A stretch of DNA of 64,000 nt from Nitrospiraceae bacterium. GTDB lineage: Bacteria; Nitrospirota; Nitrospiria; Nitrospirales; Nitrospiraceae. Made by a program: the position numbers and the translations under genes. The notes under the pieces are model-generated. The model ran no database searches. It worked only from the letters and a program-made list of their open reading frames with translations, and was not told the origin of the DNA. Of this stretch, positions 61,538 through 64,000 are shown piece by piece (the stretch's first letter is position 1; each line of letters starts with the position of its first letter). Location of the stretch: positions 1-64,000 of the forward strand of contig DASPUC010000027.1 in NCBI GenBank assembly GCA_035623075.1. The letters are read 5' to 3'.

Positions 61538-62703
61538 AAGGACGCCTCTTGAGGAATCATGCGTCCATCCTTTGTCAGAATGTACTTTTTGCCGCGCCAC
61601 ACCGCAGTCTTTTGCGTCAACGCCAAGATCAATGAGACCAGACCTGCAATGTCTCTGAGAGGAAGCAGCAGAAGGGTCTTGAGACCCTCACGGTCGCCGA
61701 GGCCGGATGTAAGCATCCCGGCAGCCGTTGTCAGGCGCAACGCGACTGCTCCTCCGAGCACGAGCAATCCGAGTGGATCGGCCAATCTCAGGATGGCAAA
61801 GAGAAACGCAAAAGGGATCGGGCGAATGATGAGCGTCGAGGTGAGAGCACCGGGTCTCACGATGCAACTGTTTTGATCCCAGTAGACCTGATGACTCCAC
61901 CACTGAGAGGGAGACTTCAGATCGACCACAGTGTCGACCACGTAGGGCGCTACCGCAGCTTTCTTGCCTTGTTCCCATATGCGGCGCCCCATTTCATAAT
62001 CTTCGACCAAATAGTCGGCGAGACTTTCCAAACCACCGATGCTTTTCAAGATGGAACGTCGAAAGGCGACCGACGACCCGATGCAAAACTTTGCTGTCTT
62101 GGTCACATACGCAAAGACCGTGTCAGGAAAGAAACAGGCATTCATCGTGAGCAGTTCCATTTTTTCGAACCACGATCCCGCCGACATCGCTTTAAAAAAC
62201 GTGCAGACGAACCCAACGTCCGGATCATCCAGGGGGGCGACGATCGCCATCAGGTAGTCGGGGCCTACATGAACATCGCTATCGCTGATCACCAAAATCT
62301 CGTGGCGCGCATGGGCCACCCCGCCGATCAGATTATTGATCTTGCCGTTGGTTCCTACTTGCCGATTGTCAATGACGACGGTGACCCGTTCTGAGCCGTA
62401 TTCAGATTGAAGGGTTCTCAAAAGAGGAATCGCAGGGTCATTCTCATTCTGTACAGAAAAGACGACTTGATAGTTTGGATAGTCTTGCGCGCAGGCGCTG
62501 CGGAGGTTCTTTTCCAGATGCTTCTCGAGTCCGTGCACTGGTTTCAGAATCGTGACAGGTGGCCAGCCACGTTTTGGGATTCGAGGAGGGGCTGTAGCAC
62601 GTCCTCGAGCGATCAGGACACAATCCAGGCAGGCAAGGTAATAAAGCGACCCGACAACGACCGGAATCAGGCAAGCCCACTCGAGAAGGGAAAGTCCGTA
62701 CAC
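61534..62703 (-). CDS. hpnI: Hopanoid glycosyltransferase HpnI
   Basis: 389-residue membrane GT2/GT21-type transferase resembling ceramide glucosyltransferase. N-terminal helix (LLEWACLIPVVVGSLYYLACL), VTILKPVHGLEKHLEKNLRS, the metal-binding DSDVHVGPDY, the catalytic region LVEDYEMGRRIWEQG, and QWWSHQVYWDQNSCIVRPG (QxxRW-like position). Then two or three C-terminal helices. HpnI attaches N-acetylglucosamine to bacteriohopanetetrol. It is translationally coupled to hpnK. Confidence 0.9.
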   Translation of the reverse strand: MYGLSLLEWACLIPVVVGSLYYLACLDCVLIARGRATAPPRIPKRGWPPVTILKPVHGLEKHLEKNLRSACAQDYPNYQVVFSVQNENDPAIPLLRTLQSEYGSERVTVVIDNRQVGTNGKINNLIGGVAHARHEILVISDSDVHVGPDYLMAIVAPLDDPDVGFVCTFFKAMSAGSWFEKMELLTMNACFFPDTVFAYVTKTAKFCIGSSVAFRRSILKSIGGLESLADYLVEDYEMGRRIWEQGKKAAVAPYVVDTVVDLKSPSQWWSHQVYWDQNSCIVRPGALTSTLIIRPIPFAFLFAILRLADPLGLLVLGGAVALRLTTAAGMLTSGLGDREGLKTLLLLPLRDIAGLVSLILALTQKTAVWRGKKYILTKDGRMIPQEASL

Positions 62704-62719
62704 CGGTTACCTCGCGAGC

Positions 62720-63469
62720 CTATTCCACATACAGTGTCAATTGGAGGCCCAAGATCATGATTCCGAGAGGCACGAAAAACGGTTTCGACCGCCACGCGAC
62801 GACCACCCGTCGCTCCAGAAGTAATCCTCCGGCGATAAAAAAAGCGGTGAGCGCAAAGATTCGGTGTTGGAGGTTCACCAGATCGAAGTCCGGATGACCC
62901 AAATGCTGGTGGATCATCAGTCCAATCCCTCCCAACAGCGCGGCACCGGCGGCCCAGTACGCTACATTCATGCTTGATGGAACGCGCCTGACGGAAATGG
63001 AGTAGACTCCGAGCAGCATGGGAATCAGGGAGAGGAGTTTGTGCTGGATCCATTCACCCGTCGTCGGCATGCTGAAGCTTTGAAGGAATCCAGCAGGGCC
63101 GATCGGCCAGCCTTCGGGATCGCTCTTGATGAACACGAACATACCGAAGGCTACCCACGTGCAACCGATCAGTATCGTGGTAAGTTCGCTGGGAAGGAGC
63201 GACAGACGGCCTAGGAGTATGAGCAGCCCTAAGGCTAACAGGGCGATGCCTGAGCTATGATGCATGAACAGCGAATAGGCAATGTCCGGATCTTCCGAGC
63301 GATCTTTGAGCAATGCGCCTCCTTGGACGGTCGGATGATGGCTCTCTTGGTCCGTTGGATGATGCATATCGGGAGCCGAGGCGTTTAACTTCGAGCCGAA
63401 GATGATGATGAAGAGTGATAGAGTTCCGAGGAAGAGAACGCTGGCAACGGCTAGCCTCATGCTCCTCAT
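62720..63469 (-). CDS. Polytopic membrane protein of unknown function, first gene of the hpn block
   Basis: 249 residues from ATG 63469. Six or seven membrane helices (LAVASVLFLGTLSLFIIIFG, GIALLALGLLILLGRLSLLP, WVAFGMFVFI, VAYWAAGAALLGGIGLMI, IFALTAFFIAGGLLL). Histidine-rich patches occur in the periplasmic-side loops (MHHPTDQESHHPT, MHHSSG, HQHLGHP), as in copper-resistance CopD-like proteins, though no family can be assigned firmly. It is 16 bases ahead of hpnI and follows a sigma-54-type promoter. Confidence 0.65.
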   Translation of the reverse strand: MRSMRLAVASVLFLGTLSLFIIIFGSKLNASAPDMHHPTDQESHHPTVQGGALLKDRSEDPDIAYSLFMHHSSGIALLALGLLILLGRLSLLPSELTTILIGCTWVAFGMFVFIKSDPEGWPIGPAGFLQSFSMPTTGEWIQHKLLSLIPMLLGVYSISVRRVPSSMNVAYWAAGAALLGGIGLMIHQHLGHPDFDLVNLQHRIFALTAFFIAGGLLLERRVVVAWRSKPFFVPLGIMILGLQLTLYVE

Positions 63470-63537
63470 TCGTGATGTGCGCCTTTGGTCACCAAGCTCA
63501 GGGGTGAATCGGCTAACAGGCGAACGAGCAAGTAAAA

Positions 63538-63553
63538 TGCAGGAACCTGGCCA
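63538..63553 (-). promoter_or_regulatory. Sigma-54-type promoter of the hpn operon
   Basis: On the minus strand TGGCCAGGTTCCTGCA has GG and GC at the exact -24/-12 spacing, TGGC and TGCA matching consensus and GG at positions 7-8. The predicted start is near 63527, 58 bases before the first gene. Confidence 0.55.
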
Positions 63554-63638
63554 CGGCACGGTCGGCAGGGACTCTATTATGATTTCAAGAAGTTACAGGG
63601 AAAACGGTGAGGGTGGTTTGAGAGGAGCCTACGAGATT

Positions 63639-63665
63639 GTCAAAAAAGTTGGATTATCGTCAAAA
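63639..63665. promoter_or_regulatory. Direct repeat, candidate activator site
   Basis: GTCAAAA at 63639-63645 and again at 63659-63665, exactly 20 bases apart (two helical turns). It lies about 110-140 bases upstream of the predicted sigma-54 start, where enhancer sites usually are. Confidence 0.35.
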
Positions 63666-63689
63666 TTCTTATACGGCTGCGGGGATTCC

Positions 63690-64000
63690 TTACTTGACAT
63701 GGTCAGGGCTGGTGCCGAACGTCTTTAACTTATACTGAAGCAGGCTTCGGCTGATCTTGAGCAAATCGGCAGCCTTGGCCTGAACACCACCGGCACGGTT
63801 CAGCGCACGATCGATCATGTGGTGCTCGACCGCCTTGAGCGTGTGGTCGAGGGGGGCATCGGACGGAATGATCCGATCCAGGACATGCAACCATTCACCG
63901 CTGGCTGCTAGTTCCAAGGGAAAGTCATCCGGCTGAATTTCTTCTTGTTGGGCCATCAGCGCCGCATGCGCCACGGCGTTATGCAGCTCCCGCACGTTTC
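63690..64000 (-). CDS. C-terminal end of an NtrC-family sigma-54 activator (cut by window edge)
   Basis: The frame runs past the right edge. NVRELHNAVAHAALMA is the end of the AAA+ sigma-54 interaction domain, and the C-terminus is a Fis-type helix-turn-helix (AVEHHMIDRALNRAGGVQAKAADLL then KISRSLLQYKLKTFG). Such activators bind upstream of sigma-54 promoters and remodel the closed complex. It ends 220 bases before the membrane gene that heads the hpn operon, on the same strand, and a sigma-54-type promoter lies between. Confidence 0.9.
   Translation of the reverse strand, partial: NVRELHNAVAHAALMAQQEEIQPDDFPLELAASGEWLHVLDRIIPSDAPLDHTLKAVEHHMIDRALNRAGGVQAKAADLLKISRSLLQYKLKTFGTSPDHVK

Overview
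The window reads as a stretch of chromosome from a Gram-negative, moderately GC-rich bacterium. The evidence for Gram-negative is type IV pili, outer-membrane D15-type barrel, lipoproteins and hopanoid genes. The gene mix (hopanoid HpnI/K/J set, several periplasmic c-type cytochromes, sigma-54-type promoters, REP-like intergenic repeats) fits a Nitrospira-like lineage of Nitrospirota. That placement is an inference from gene content; nothing in the window proves it. No rRNA, tRNA, CRISPR array, transposase or phage gene was seen.

Left part (1-13.8 kb): the tail of an unrecognised gene, a secreted SUMF1-fold protein, a small anchored cytochrome c, the pilus retraction ATPases pilT and pilU, bioF, a membrane-anchored TPR protein, a MltD-type lytic transglycosylase, and a likely co-transcribed block of class V aminotransferase - serA - hisZ - dnaB. 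dnaB looks more AT-rich than its neighbours.

13.9-21.7 kb: a TPR lipoprotein, then a pilin locus. pilA has a good sigma-54 promoter whose predicted start coincides with the first base of a perfect hairpin. It is followed by a Wzy/WaaL-type membrane protein with TPRs, a membrane-anchored protein, an ABC ATPase and an ABC-2 permease. The last three resemble the pilG-pilH-pilI arrangement known downstream of pilA in Myxococcus.

22.0-37.4 kb: a long plus-strand surface-glycan cluster with many 4-base ATGA overlaps. It holds a sugar epimerase, an AsnB-type amidotransferase, the ABC exporter pair (Wzm/Wzt, Wzt with a C-terminal cargo domain), a zinc-ribbon methyltransferase, five glycosyltransferases, a second epimerase, a WecA-type initiating transferase and a UDP-galactopyranose-mutase-like flavoprotein.

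37.6-43.7 kb: a secreted trypsin-like protease, a HisKA_2 histidine kinase with its response regulator, a secreted repeat protein and a methyltransferase. 43.7-49.2 kb (minus strand): ilvD, a PepSY protein, a Spy/CpxP-like protein, marC, a DnaJ with a halved zinc centre, and a TtuA/Ncs6-type tRNA thiolase bracketed by two REP-like elements.

49.7-54.6 kb is accessory: small secreted or membrane proteins, a cytochrome c between two copies of a decayed coding fragment, a ThiS/MoaD-type sulfur carrier whose Gly-Gly is masked by two extra residues, an ankyrin lipoprotein and an outer-membrane barrel.

55.1-64.0 kb is a minus-strand operon-like block read right to left: partial NtrC-family activator, a sigma-54-type promoter, a membrane protein, hpnI, hpnK, an epimerase, hpnJ, two translationally coupled small SMR/EamA-like membrane proteins, a DegT aminotransferase and another epimerase. 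HpnI-K-J make bacteriohopanetetrol cyclitol ether. The added transporter pair, aminotransferase and epimerases suggest an extended hopanoid or lipid-linked sugar system under sigma-54 control, and this is the most interesting part of the window.
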